Source: Kondoa malvinella
Taxonomy: Eukaryota; Basidiomycota; Agaricostilbomycetes; Agaricostilbales; Kondoaceae
Length of the DNA stretch: 64,000 bases
Direction: 5' to 3'
NCBI GenBank assembly: GCA_039545315.1
Contig: BCIM01000001.1
Location: 978,805-1,042,804 of the forward strand
Under the pieces are notes generated by a model. That model made no database searches. It was not told the DNA's origin and saw only the letters and a program-made list of their open reading frames with translations. Made by a program: the position numbers and the translations under genes. Numbering within the stretch: the stretch's first letter is position 1; every line of letters starts with the position of its first letter. Shown in pieces: positions 1-10,067 of the stretch.

Positions 1-1
1 A

Positions 2-1127
2 GAGGCCAGGGAGAAGGAGCGTATGGCTAGAGAACAAGAGAGGATTGCGCGAATTCAAGCTGAGGAGGATGCTAGAAGAAGGGAAAAGGAACAACGCAAG
101 AGGATGAAAGAGCAAGCTAGATTCGGTGGCAGTGGGCAACAAGGCGGTCAGCAGCAAAGACGAGTGTTCAACTTTGAAGAGGTGCGTTTGTAGTCATCTT
201 CTGCCCGTCTCGGGATTGAAGGGCAACATACGACGCACAGGCAAAACCAAGGATTCTAGCAGCTGTTGGAGAAGCTACACAAGCCTGCAATGGTCTCGTC
301 AATGCCTTACAACGAGTCAATCGCGAATCCGAATCCGTTACTACCAACTTGAACGTGCAAGAATACCTCATGAAGGTCAAAGACACGCGCAAGCGGGTCG
401 TCCGCTATACCCAGCTTATTGAAGACGATCCTTCTGGCGACTTTATCGGTACTCTGATTTCAACGAACGAACAGATCATCGCTGCTCTTTCGCTGTACGA
501 TAGATGGTCACAAACGACAGGCGATGATTCAGATGATGAAGCTGTCGACGCGCAGACCGTGGCTGCAGCTACAAACAACCGCCAACCTGTTCGACCCGAC
601 TTAGCAGCGAAGCTATCAAGGATGTCTGTACACGAAGACAGCGAGCTAGAAAAATTGCAAGATCGACAAAAAGCCGAAGTTGATCGATTGAACAAGCAAC
701 GCAGTGGGACTACTCCAGGCTTGCATACTGCCGATTTGCTGGATCTCGATTTCTCCGGTGGAGCACAAAAGAGCGCCAGCCTGCCAAACCCGATGCAACC
801 TAGACATCACAAAGCAACAGAAGATCGTCGAAGCGATACGCTGTCGATGTACTCGGACTACAGCTCGAGTGATGAGGAACACCACGCGCCCTCTTCTTCG
901 ACGTCGCAGGGTAGAGGTTATTCTCAGTACCTGTCAGAGCAGGAGAAGAAGCAGGTCGGAAAGAGCAGTGCTTTGGCCGATCAGGAAGAGGACCCATTCG
1001 CTGATGTGAGTCGTTGTGAGCATTGCATGTGAGCGTACTCATACAGAACAACCTCTTACAGCCCGACGATTCGGATGGAGCTTCGACACCAGGTCTAAGA
1101 GGGCGAAGAGAATTTGCTGAAGTTTAG
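2..1127 (+). CDS. Lsb5-like GAT-domain protein, 3' part (partial)
   Basis: Three exons are readable: 2-181, 241-1005 and 1062-1127, all in phase 0. The first exon encodes a charged helix rich in Arg, Glu and Gln. The second opens with an FNFEEAKPRI-type segment and a helical bundle containing RVVRYTQLIED and IGTLISTNEQIIAAL, which resembles the GAT domain of the yeast actin/endocytosis adaptor Lsb5 (VHS-GAT family, ubiquitin and Arf/actin-patch binding). The C-terminal half is a polar tail with Ser/Asp-rich patches and a DPFAD motif, similar to the DPF motifs that recruit endocytic adaptors. The N-terminal VHS domain must lie left of the window. The assignment rests on remembered family resemblance; the exon chain is seen directly. 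Confidence 0.7.
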
Positions 1128-1408
1128 ACATTGTTATGTCATTGCTTTGTCTTAAACTGAGTTGCTTAATGGGCCCAAATACAAGGATATGCTTCATGTC
1201 TATGTAAAACTAATGCAGGATATCATGCTTCCAATCTCTCTAAATCCCCCAAAGCTTTCTATTAGACCCCATTTACCCTTCCGCAATCAAGGTATTCGGA
1301 CGAAGCGCGAAATGTTCTTGACACGTTGATCCTTTCATCCGTTGGAAGCAGTACCCGCTGATGCGCCAGAAGAATTAGCCAGCTATCTTAACGCGACTCG
1401 AAAGATGC

Positions 1409-4321
1409 TCACTTATAAGACCAGCCAACACGGTTGTGTGTTCGCAAATCCCATATACACCAGTAACCACATTGCTGTATTGCGCTTCTTCTGAGGTTAA
1501 CCACATCCAAAGGCTCCTTTGTGTCACAACTCTTTGGCTTCACCAAGTCGTCGATCCACCCGGTCATAGCATCCGACCCTTCTCCGCATCGCAATTGTAG
1601 CTCCCTGCCAACACCGTTGCGTGGCTTGACTGTGAGCGCATTCTGGCCTGACGCAAAGTCGACAAAGCTCCTTGATTCGAGCAGCTGAGTCTGGATAGAT
1701 AATTGCGCTGCTGGATGTGGAAGAGCCGCTATCTCGGCCGGCGTCCTTGGCTTGGAGTGAGCAGCTTTGGCAATATCAAATTGGGGGAACAGCTTGAGCA
1801 AGGTGTGATGCCAGTCTGACGAGCGCACACGCATTTGCCCGTTCGAGGAGTACAGCTTCATCAATGCGTCGTTCGCGACGAGCTTGGCGACAGCGGATGC
1901 GTAAGCCCGGCCATCCTTGACGTTGTCCAGAGTGTTTGTAACGAGTTCGCCTGCCCTATCTGCATCGATGGAACGGCCGACTTGCTCTGGTAAAGCGCCA
2001 GCAGCTGCTGTAACGAGAGGAAGACCAGCTGCCATTGCTTCACTGACGGCGACCGAGATACCCTCTGACATGGACGGTAGGAGGAAGATGTCTGCCGAGC
2101 GGTAATAGGGAGAGGTGTCGGTTTGGACACCCGTCAGAAGGAAGCAGTTGTCGAGCTTGTGCTGTTGTATCAAGAGGCGAAGTGGCTCTTCCGAAGGTCC
2201 AGATCCAACCATGACCATCAACAAGCGTCTCTTGCCTGGAATAGGGCGCTGTGAGCAGTGGAAAGGGTGACTCTTGAGAAGACTCTTGATGATTTCCGGG
2301 ACGACAAGCGGTCTTTTCTGAGGATCCAGGCGTGCGACCGACAGGAGAACAACGGTGTCTTCTGTTACGCTGTATAGGTCGTCCTTCAAGAGCATCTTGC
2401 TTTCGGCATCAGTCGTTAGACTGTTCCCCTCGAGATCTACTCCCAGCTTGACCACACCCACCCGGCTGGCTTCATGACCACGTTCAATCATCCATTCCCT
2501 GAGGTGATGGGAGCAAGTAATGGTTCGATCCAGATAACGCTGGCTCATGATGGAATAGGTTGGGTAGCCACCCGACTTCCAGCCATCATACGCTTCATTG
2601 TGCAGATAGTCGACGAAGGGTACTGAAGGGAGCTGTTCTCTTAAAGCCGGCAGCATCTCGTAGGCCAACATCGAGTTACTGAACAGGACAAGCGAAACTT
2701 GACGAGATTCGGCCAGATACTTGATGTAGCGAGGAAAATCGCTTGCACGCAGGAAGCTGGGCATGACGTGCACATCGTGAGTCCACTGCATGACTTGCGG
2801 TCGAAGTTCGAGACCTTCAGGCACTTTCTGCAGTGTACAGACCACGGTGACTCTATAGCCTAGCTTGGTAAAAGTTTCGATCATTCGGAGTGCGCCAATG
2901 TCTGCTCCGCCGACGTAGAGCCAAGGAAGGATGAATAGGATGCTCTTGCCTTTTGTCGGATCAGGTATGCGATTGACGAAAGGCGCTTTCCAAATGACTG
3001 GCTCTAGCGCTACCGAAGCAGGAGGTGTCTTGCTTGGAAATTCACCAGGGAACTGGTCGAAAGACTTGTGCTTCGCTTGCACTTTCGCTCGGAGCTGAGC
3101 CACACCACTGGTGAATGTATCGCCCCATCTTTCTTGTCGAAAGCGCTTGTCATTGACTCGATACCTGACCACAACGTGAGCGAGTGTCATCGTTCTTCGC
3201 TGGTCAGACTCACCAGTACGCCAGCTCAGGCACTGTGCCGCCCCATTCTCCTCTTTCTGCAAGGCACATCCAAAAGTCCCTGAACAAACGATGAGCAAAG
3301 CAATCAAAAGACCAAGAAGGCGAGCGTACCAGTCTTCGCCTCCCGCTGCGAATGCATTGTCATATCGACAATCGCCTACAGCCTCTTGCCTGATCACAGC
3401 AGCATTCGACACATAATTCTCCGCAAAGTAGTTTGCAACACCAAGATGCACGCCTCTTCTTTCGGTAACATTCTGTGCACCAAACTTGACAAAGAAAAAG
3501 GATGCTAGGGACCATTGAGGATTGCTCTCAAGCATCCACACTGCTTTCTCGAATGCTGTCAATTCCAACAGGTCGTCATCGTCTAGCGGAGCGATGTATG
3601 GGGTATAGTATTTAGAGTCGGAGTATATGTGTTCTAAAGCGACATTGCGAGCATTGGCAAGACCAGGTTGGCCGACGTTGTTTATGAGCGTTATTCTAGG
3701 ATCACTTGATGCAAAACGACGCAAAGCTGCTATTGATGCTGGATTATCTGAATGATCGTTGACGATGATCCAACGAAAGTTCTGCAGACTCTGCTGTTGT
3801 ACATTCTTGAAGGTCAAGTCAAAGTTTGGTCTTGGATTCTGCGTTGCGGTGATGACTGTAAGGACTGGCTTTTCGTCTGTTGGAATAGCATAGCGGGAAC
3901 AGTCGGTAAATTGATTTTGAGGTCGATGCAGTGAGAGTGGGTGATTGCTGAAATCTAGATGCGCTTCGTCTTCCCAGACTGGTATCGGATTTGATGGCGC
4001 TGAAAAGGTGCATAATGCTTGTTTCGATAACGAAAAGAGGCTTGGACGCGTCCAGCTTGATCCATGCGGTAATATTCGCAGCACCACGTTGTTCACCAGG
4101 AAGAACGAGAAGAGCAGCAGACAGAGCAGAGTTAGGCACTTTCTAGGCGTGATACAACGAGCACCATGTGCAACGAAATGACGAGGAGAGCTTGCATGTG
4201 ACGATTGTAAAGTTGGGTCGCGCGATAGGTTCCAAGAACGAGAGCGTGGTGCATTATTTGACGAGGGAAATATGCCTAAGTGCCAAATTTGCTCAGCCTG
4301 GAATGTCGGAGTCATGCGCAT
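1409..4321 (-). CDS. Type II membrane glycosyltransferase, GT2-GT4 fusion
   Basis: About 937 residues after removing two introns at 3280-3329 (50 nt) and 3165-3213 (49 nt). Together these are 99 nt with no stop, so the unspliced frame also looks open; splicing restores a WDFWMCLAERGEWGG segment typical of GT2 enzymes. A short basic N-terminus precedes one hydrophobic anchor around residues 60-80, giving Golgi or ER type II topology. Residues about 150-400 form a GT2 (GT-A) domain with VLTVITATQN and a metal-binding PLDDDDLLE motif. Residues about 450-800 form a GT4 (GT-B) domain with LLSVARLDPQKRP and an E-x7-E motif in SEGISVAVSEAMAAG. The C-terminal region of about 130 residues is unassigned. 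Two catalytic domains suggest it adds two sugars in sequence or polymerises an alternating glycan. Donor and acceptor cannot be read from sequence. The start is the first ATG of the frame. Confidence 0.8.
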   Translation of the reverse strand: MRMTPTFQAEQIWHLGIFPSSNNAPRSRSWNLSRDPTLQSSHASSPRHFVAHGARCITPRKCLTLLCLLLFSFFLVNNVVLRILPHGSSWTRPSLFSLSKQALCTFSAPSNPIPVWEDEAHLDFSNHPLSLHRPQNQFTDCSRYAIPTDEKPVLTVITATQNPRPNFDLTFKNVQQQSLQNFRWIIVNDHSDNPASIAALRRFASSDPRITLINNVGQPGLANARNVALEHIYSDSKYYTPYIAPLDDDDLLELTAFEKAVWMLESNPQWSLASFFFVKFGAQNVTERRGVHLGVANYFAENYVSNAAVIRQEAVGDCRYDNAFAAGGEDWYARLLGLLIALLIVCSGTFGCALQKEENGAAQCLSWRTGESDQRRTMTLAHVVVRYRVNDKRFRQERWGDTFTSGVAQLRAKVQAKHKSFDQFPGEFPSKTPPASVALEPVIWKAPFVNRIPDPTKGKSILFILPWLYVGGADIGALRMIETFTKLGYRVTVVCTLQKVPEGLELRPQVMQWTHDVHVMPSFLRASDFPRYIKYLAESRQVSLVLFSNSMLAYEMLPALREQLPSVPFVDYLHNEAYDGWKSGGYPTYSIMSQRYLDRTITCSHHLREWMIERGHEASRVGVVKLGVDLEGNSLTTDAESKMLLKDDLYSVTEDTVVLLSVARLDPQKRPLVVPEIIKSLLKSHPFHCSQRPIPGKRRLLMVMVGSGPSEEPLRLLIQQHKLDNCFLLTGVQTDTSPYYRSADIFLLPSMSEGISVAVSEAMAAGLPLVTAAAGALPEQVGRSIDADRAGELVTNTLDNVKDGRAYASAVAKLVANDALMKLYSSNGQMRVRSSDWHHTLLKLFPQFDIAKAAHSKPRTPAEIAALPHPAAQLSIQTQLLESRSFVDFASGQNALTVKPRNGVGRELQLRCGEGSDAMTGWIDDLVKPKSCDTKEPLDVVNLRRSAIQQCGYWCIWDLRTHNRVGWSYK

Positions 4322-4348
4322 GAAAATATCTCACTGATGCCTGTCGAT

Positions 4349-4611
4349 ATGGAGGTATGCCTGTCGTGACCAGCCAAATTTGCCATTATCGACTTGTACT
4401 CAATGAAGAGAAGGCGAGGCGGATCAAAGACAGGACGAAAGGGCGATCCAGGCAATCGCTGCGAGGCACCGACTGCAGGCACTGACGGAGCTGAGAGCAG
4501 CTTTTGGTCCTGAAGAGCGGCAGAAAAAGGTGAAGATCAAAAGACCAAGCGCGTCTTTCTCGCGACCGGCAGAGCAGAATCAGGTCCTTATCACAGCTTA
4601 TGCCAGCCAAC
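4349..4611 (+). CDS. Candidate small helical protein, incomplete model
   Basis: A 193-nt open segment (4419-4611) reads as a charged helical peptide containing AIAARHRLQALTELRAAFG followed by a Lys-rich stretch. It is preceded by an ATG-GAG at 4349, a GTATGC donor at 4355 and an AG acceptor at 4418, and it ends in a GTAAGC donor at 4612. Composition is that of a real alpha-helical protein rather than random frame. I could not choose the following exon: acceptors near 4646, 4696 and 4707 give short tails, and anything past 4803 would run into the 3' end of the opposite-strand PC-esterase. The family is not recognised. The rest of 4612-4802 shows nothing else, and the 5' flank also serves as promoter of the glycosyltransferase. 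Confidence 0.35.
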
Positions 4612-4802
4612 GTAAGCTTCAGTAGCCTGTGAGATAGTCTGCACAGCTCCTACGAGAGCATCATAATGAAATATCGACAAAAATACATTCATGCAGGCAA
4701 CTTCCAGAGCTACCGATTACATTTCAACGCCTGCAGCTGCGTCCAATACGCCTCTGTCCAGCTCTCTAACAACAGATATTGAAAGATCAGCTGGTTCATG
4801 TG

Positions 4803-6608
4803 TTAGAAGACAACAGAAGAACCTATTATCCCACTGCCAATGATCCAATGTAAGCAGTCTCCGTCGCTACAATGCGCGTCTGGTCGTCTGTACAGCCTTT
4901 AGCATAGCACGTTCGAGAGCATATAACAGCAGCTTACTGCCATGTGCTTTGGAACGGACTGCGAGTAATCTTCAGATACCGCGTCAAAACCACTACCGAA
5001 AATCACTTACTCGAGGTAGTAGATTGACGGAGAGGCAGCAGCAGACGGCGACCACTTTATCCGCTCAATCTCATACTTCCACAGCGCATTCTGGTTGCTG
5101 AAGCTGACCCAATTGTTGTGCGTCGATTTGCCTGCGTCTGAGTACGGTCCGTATAGTGCAGGCGGGTTCGGTAAGAGGAACATTGGCTTGGTATAATGCT
5201 TGCATCCTTCGTGAGCAGCGGCACTGTATGTAATGGTAAGAAGCTGAAGCTGACTTTGAGACAAACTGGCTTACGTGCCTCTCACAAAGACTACTTGGTC
5301 CTTTCTGAGGTGTTTTGCTGCTAGGTCCAACGCCTTTGATGCGAGATGCTGGTAGACGTTGAGATGTTGGTCTGCTGTAGAGTCGAAGCCGTCTCCGAGT
5401 GAGCCTGAATGCCACGCGCCCGTATTGATGATGATTGCTTTCTGGCCACTGCAGAGTCCGTCTAAACAGCGACTCGTGCAGTCTTGTAAACAGCTTACAG
5501 GTCTTTGCCTAAACTTTCCAGTATCGGCTCCAGATCAGGTGTGAAAACAGAATCCCAAGATTTCATTTGTTTCTCGGTGAGGTTGTTGAGTCCCTCAGGA
5601 TATAGTTCTGCGCTCTCTTGCTGGCTCAGTAGAAAACGTGAGAAGATATGCTGGATCAAAGGACGTTCTGTTCCGCCTGGCAAGGTCTTCATGGATTCGA
5701 ACATAGGGTGAGCTTCTCGAAGACGTCTTTGCATGGTGTTCTTGCTGAGATGACCGGCTGTCTGCCATGTTGCGGATTTCATAAAGCTAGATATCGAATC
5801 TGTTCGTTCCTGGTCAGCACATAATCGCGTCGGAGTGCTCAAGGACGTACAGAATTCATGTGAGGATATGCTATCACCGATGAACGTCCAAGATCCATCC
5901 TTAACAAGCGATTCGATGAGCTTTGAATCGTCTAGTTCTGCCATCCGACATATCGAATCCGGAGGTGCGTACGCCCAATTATGCGCTTGCTTGTCCTGTT
6001 CAGCACCGCTTCAGCCTATCCTGTATCATACTGCATCATCACTGACCCTTGCAAACATCCTTGCCTCCTTCTCCTTGTCATCTATTTTTGTTCCAGATGA
6101 AGGCAAGCAGGACGTTCCTCTCGGTGGGGCGTCTTCTAATCTTCCAGGCCAGTCGGAGAGTTGAGGACTGCTCAGATATAAATCTTGCCATGTTTTGGCT
6201 TGCAATGCTCTTCCTGTGAAGGACCATTTCCCAGCGTACGCCCATTGTTCGAGACTGCAAAATTCTGAACAACTGTTGCTGTTTGATGTTAGATGGACTG
6301 TTGAGATCTTATCAGCTCTGTTCGCGATAGAGCATACATAGCTGACCAAGAGATAAGGCCTTGCTGTTCCTCAAAGCTTGACCGGCGTGATCCTTCTGGC
6401 TCCAGCCAAGGTATAACAGGACAGTAAAGCCAAGAGCCGAGAAGACCACTAGTCTCGAGAGCTTCCTTGACTGGGGTATTTGGCTTGTGCTTGCTGGCAT
6501 CGATTTATGGAGCGGTCCATTGAGAGATGAATAGCCCTGATCAACAGAAGATCTGCGTCGTAACGTTCCGTCTATTGAGCTGATCCGACTGTGATTTTGA
6601 GGCCTCAT
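4803..6608 (-). CDS. PC-esterase / TBL-like membrane-anchored acyltransferase
   Basis: Eight exons (6347-6608, 6047-6264, 5851-5995, 5499-5799, 5275-5448, 5011-5223, 4938-4958, 4803-4887) sum to 1419 nt, or 472 residues. The N-terminus has a cytosolic Ser/Arg-rich stretch and one transmembrane segment (VVFSALGFTVLLYLGW). The luminal part carries the GDSI block (TFIGDSISSHEF) holding the nucleophile serine, a TGAWHSG block, and the terminal DCLHW motif that supplies the catalytic Asp and His. This is the PC-esterase / trichome-birefringence-like family, which O-acetylates or de-acetylates polysaccharides in the Golgi. The two last introns are needed to reach DCLHW: a simple stop at 5007 would truncate the enzyme before its catalytic dyad. 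The start is the ATG at 6608; there is no ATG further up in the frame. The glycan substrate is unknown, but the next gene downstream is a glycosyltransferase. Confidence 0.82.
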
Positions 6609-7065
6609 TGGAAGTGGCCTGGTCCGCAATGTTGGATGTTGCAGAGCAGGAAATTGAACGCGTCTTTTGATCTGGATCGCATTAAACGGAAGACGCGTCG
6701 GACCGGGAAAACTTCATTGTAGGCGAGTAGGAACGATGCAGGCACAGGCAGAGCACAGATCCGCACACGACAGGATAAGGAAGAGCAGGACGTGTCTGAC
6801 AAGAGTGAAGGAACCTTGACAGCCGAAGCGACGATCAAAATTTCGGCTAGGCTCCAAGTGGGCTGATGCATTGCATGATATTCTACAAGTTATACTACAT
6901 GATTGCTTCAGTCTGTGACTGAGCGTAGTGCAAGAGAGAATACCTATACATGAACCGAATCGACTCGATCGGCATTTCATAGCCGCAAGCCATGTCTTCG
7001 AGACCAGCGCATGTCCACAGACTATCGTACAGGTGCAAAGAAGGACAAGGCAGATGTCGCGGGTT
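6609..7065. other. Intergenic, nothing recognised
   Basis: Promoter of the PC-esterase and 3' flank of the CMC1-like gene, both read on the minus strand. Open frames here have no coherent composition and I see no repeat or RNA gene. Confidence 0.6.
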
Positions 7066-7528
7066 CTACGGACTAGCAGGTGCTCTCGACCGAATCTTTT
7101 CTTCTCTTGCATTATCAATCGCATCGTCCGTGAGCCTGCATAAAGGACGTGAGCCATACTTCGTACAGGAACCTAAGTAGCGCGTACTCTTTAGCCATGC
7201 AATCCTGCATCGTTTTGAGCTGTCCTCGACATGCCCATGCTACAGACATTGTTCGGCCTTCAGCACAGGCAGAGAACTCTGTGTGTCATTCGTCTGCATC
7301 AGCTGTATATTCAGCGATACGGCGAGTCTGCGCACCTTTGACCACAGTATCGCATTTTCGTAATGCCTCTGATTTCAAATCTTTTAGCAGTGCTTCATCC
7401 TGTGGGTTCAAGGAGATACGCTATCAGCGCAGAATGCTGTCAGTAGATCTCGTACCCACCTCTCGCCTTGATAACGTGTTCATTGGTTGTTGCAGGTTAA
7501 CGTGCGTCGATGCTGTCATCGGGAGCAT
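7066..7528 (-). CDS. CMC1: CMC1-like twin-CX9C mitochondrial protein
   Basis: A four-exon gene whose exons are short: 7460-7528, 7336-7399, 7188-7278 and 7066-7135. It encodes about 97 residues. The core reads KCDTVVKEFSAC, a C-x9-C, then SVAWAC and CRGQLKTMQDC, a second C-x9-C, ending in a charged helix. Twin CX9C proteins of the CMC1 type are oxidised by Mia40 in the mitochondrial intermembrane space and help deliver copper and stabilise Cox1 during cytochrome c oxidase assembly. All four exon junctions preserve frame and have consensus ends. In-frame ATGs at 7528, 7519 and 7483 are possible starts; the last, giving MNTLSRRE, looks most like the family. Assignment to CMC1 rather than a sister CX9C protein is by resemblance. 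Confidence 0.78.
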
Positions 7529-7608
7529 TATGTGACCGGTCAGCAAGCTACTGGCGAACAAGGAGAACATATGTGATCAGTAGTATAACATTGTTTTCGC
7601 TTTCAAGT

Positions 7609-9946
7609 CTATTCGACATGCTCAAATGCGTATCCCTTCATCTGCATTTGCTTTAAAGCATTAGGTCCATTGTGTAGCCAAGCAGTAGCCCTGTCGATCG
7701 TCAGCTGAATCTCTATGGAGGGGATGAGAGCTCACATAGCTGCCGATCTCCTCGGTTGGTCATATGGCACTACTCAGGCATCAGCTCGATCCTTTCCGTC
7801 ATAGACAAAAGCATACCGAAATGACCACTCGCATCAACAGTAGCGAAAGTAAAGTTGCCATGAGTGCGGAATAGACCAGCACGACCATCTCCCTTCACAT
7901 GCCATGGCTCAAGTTCTTGCTTTCTGAATTCTTTCTGACCTGCCCATTCGAGTTGAAGAGTCCAGGCTTCGTTGCCCAGTGCGTTGCTATAACATCATCA
8001 GCCACTGTTGCAGTAAAACAGGAGAGGCAAACCAGATGAAATCTCTCGAACCAGCGTAAATCAATGTTCTAACTCCATTCTCCAACAAATGCGCCACATG
8101 TTGGTAAGAAGGTTTCGCTCTGTCAATCGCATGAGCTTCATTCCGACACGTCTAGGATAGCTTACCCATCACCAGTAGCAGCAAAGTCTTCACCGACTTT
8201 ATTATTACACCCGATGAATTCTTTCACTCCGCCATGCGCTTCGTGATCTACGCCCAATTCGTGCTTGACGTCCGCTCGGTTGAGGTAATTATGAATCCAC
8301 TTCTCTTCCGCATAGTCGCCTGCTTATGGATCAGCTTTAATCCCGCGAGCAAAGGAACAAGACAAACCATAATGATCCACATCATAAGCGCTTCTTCCCT
8401 GCACCAACACTCATCACACGCCGAACTTCGCAAGCGAGCAAGTGTACGCACCGACGCATAAAAAGCCCCAGTCTGAGTATCCTCGCAAAACTCAGCCGCT
8501 TTAACACAAGCTTTCGTATCGCTAATATCATTTGCACAAACTTCGGACAAGCGTTGACATTCCGGAATAGCGGTGTACATAGAGTGACAGGTGCTGTCGT
8601 TCAGATAAGGTCCGTAGCCGCCTGCTGAGGAACAGACTGTTGGGAAGTAAGAGGCGTATTGGATCGTTCTGACTAGGAGATTAGAGCGGATTTAGTGACA
8701 GACGATGAGACTTACGGGTGAGTGAAACCGTTTCCGATCAGTACGGATGCGAGGTTGATCTTGTGCTCTGGAGCGGCTAGCTTGTTTTGCTCGACAATGT
8801 ACTGATCTCTAGCTCAGACCAGCTACCTCGTGATCTCAAGACGTGCTCACATCGGCGAATACTGGTATATAGCGACCAGCGACTGAATGTACTGATCAGC
8901 AAGTAGCAACATAGTCCAAAGATGATACACACAGCTCTCTCCAGCCATATGGAAATCGCTGTTGCCAAACTTTTTGTTGAAAGTGGAGAACCAGATAGTA
9001 AGGAACGCATGGACCTGTACCAATGACGATAGCCTCAGCTTTTGCATAAAGCAGAGAATGTCAAGTGGTACATCAATAGCCGCTTGGTCCGTTCCACTAA
9101 TGAAAGGCACTCCTTCATCTGCGTAACTGTACCCAACACCTGCAGGCTGTTTCCAGACTCAGTGGAGTCCATCGAGACATGTGAGAGCAAGGATATACCT
9201 GATCAAGGAAGATCACGGTAGCGTTGTTGTTCCACGAATGAGGGTTGTGCTGGATCGCAGGTGGTTGATCGGCGAATGGTCGACTGATAGAGCATGGGCC
9301 GAGCTCTTGTAACACTACGATAGGGCAGCGTGGCCATCAGCTGAGTTTGCGGCTTGCGGATGATTACTTACTGCCAGTGAAGGAAGAACAGCCGGGCTAG
9401 ACTGGATGATAAGAAGAGGTCGCAAACAGATCAAGCAGACGTACTCCGCCGTTTAACCCTGTAGACCAGAAGCACAAATAAGTCACATCGACCAAATATG
9501 CTCACGACCTACATAGCATGACAGGATCGGTAGTCGGGTCATTCCTCGACTCGTAAGACCAGAACTGCGGGCGATCAGCCTTCACTTCTTACTGATACGA
9601 CTGAACTCACATAGAAGTGACGACCTCTCGCATCCAGATAGCCAGACCATTCTTGTACCGAATCACATAAACTGTTTGACATCATCAGCACTGCTTCTGC
9701 ACCCAACAAGGCATAAGCGCACTTTGGCTCCCTAATGCGAACTTGATGCCCTGGAAACTTTTCGTGTGTGATATGATAAGTGAAAGGAGAGTCTACAGGC
9801 TGGGATTGGACGAATAATAGATCGTCGTGATCATCTGTCAGAGCAACGACGGGCTTGTGCGAAGAGAAGAAAGGCTGCTGCTGAGAGAGCGGCGTGGCAC
9901 AAGCTAGAGACGCCAATCCGACCAATACCAGAGAGCTGCTCAACAT
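7609..9946 (-). CDS. Serine carboxypeptidase (S10), carboxypeptidase Y-like
   Basis: A gene with about ten short introns. The N-terminus (MLSSSLVLVGLASLACA) is a signal peptide. Downstream come a propeptide and the S10 landmarks: EWSGYLDARGRHFY, NGGPGCSSFTG (oxyanion region, rejoined across an intron near 9450), NPHSWNNNATVIFLDQ, and the nucleophile elbow GESFAGRYIP, also rejoined across an intron near 8890-8940. LIYAGSRDFIC carries the catalytic Asp, and ASGHFGMPYDQP carries the catalytic His. In yeast such enzymes are vacuolar or secreted and trim C-terminal residues at acidic pH. Cys-rich spacer segments suit the disulfide-bonded CPY fold. The canonical His motif is GHM; here it is GHF, a small variation. 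The gene diverges from MutY with 121 bp between the two starts. Confidence 0.88.
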
Positions 9947-10067
9947 GATGGCTCTTCTATAAAAAGGGTGTCTTCGCGGAACTCGACAATCTTTTCCAGC
10001 CAAGCGGTGATCAGACAATACAACGAGTGCCTCCAAGAGCATAACGAAGCTGTGCAAGGCCAGCAGA

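Noticed and set aside
2521..2540. GGTTCGATCC-like string resembling a tRNA B box
   Set aside because: It lies inside the glycosyltransferase coding frame and no cloverleaf or A box is present around it.
6714..7157. 147-codon minus-strand frame overlapping the CMC1-like gene
   Set aside because: The spliced CMC1 model in another frame explains the region with exact twin CX9C spacing; this frame has random composition.
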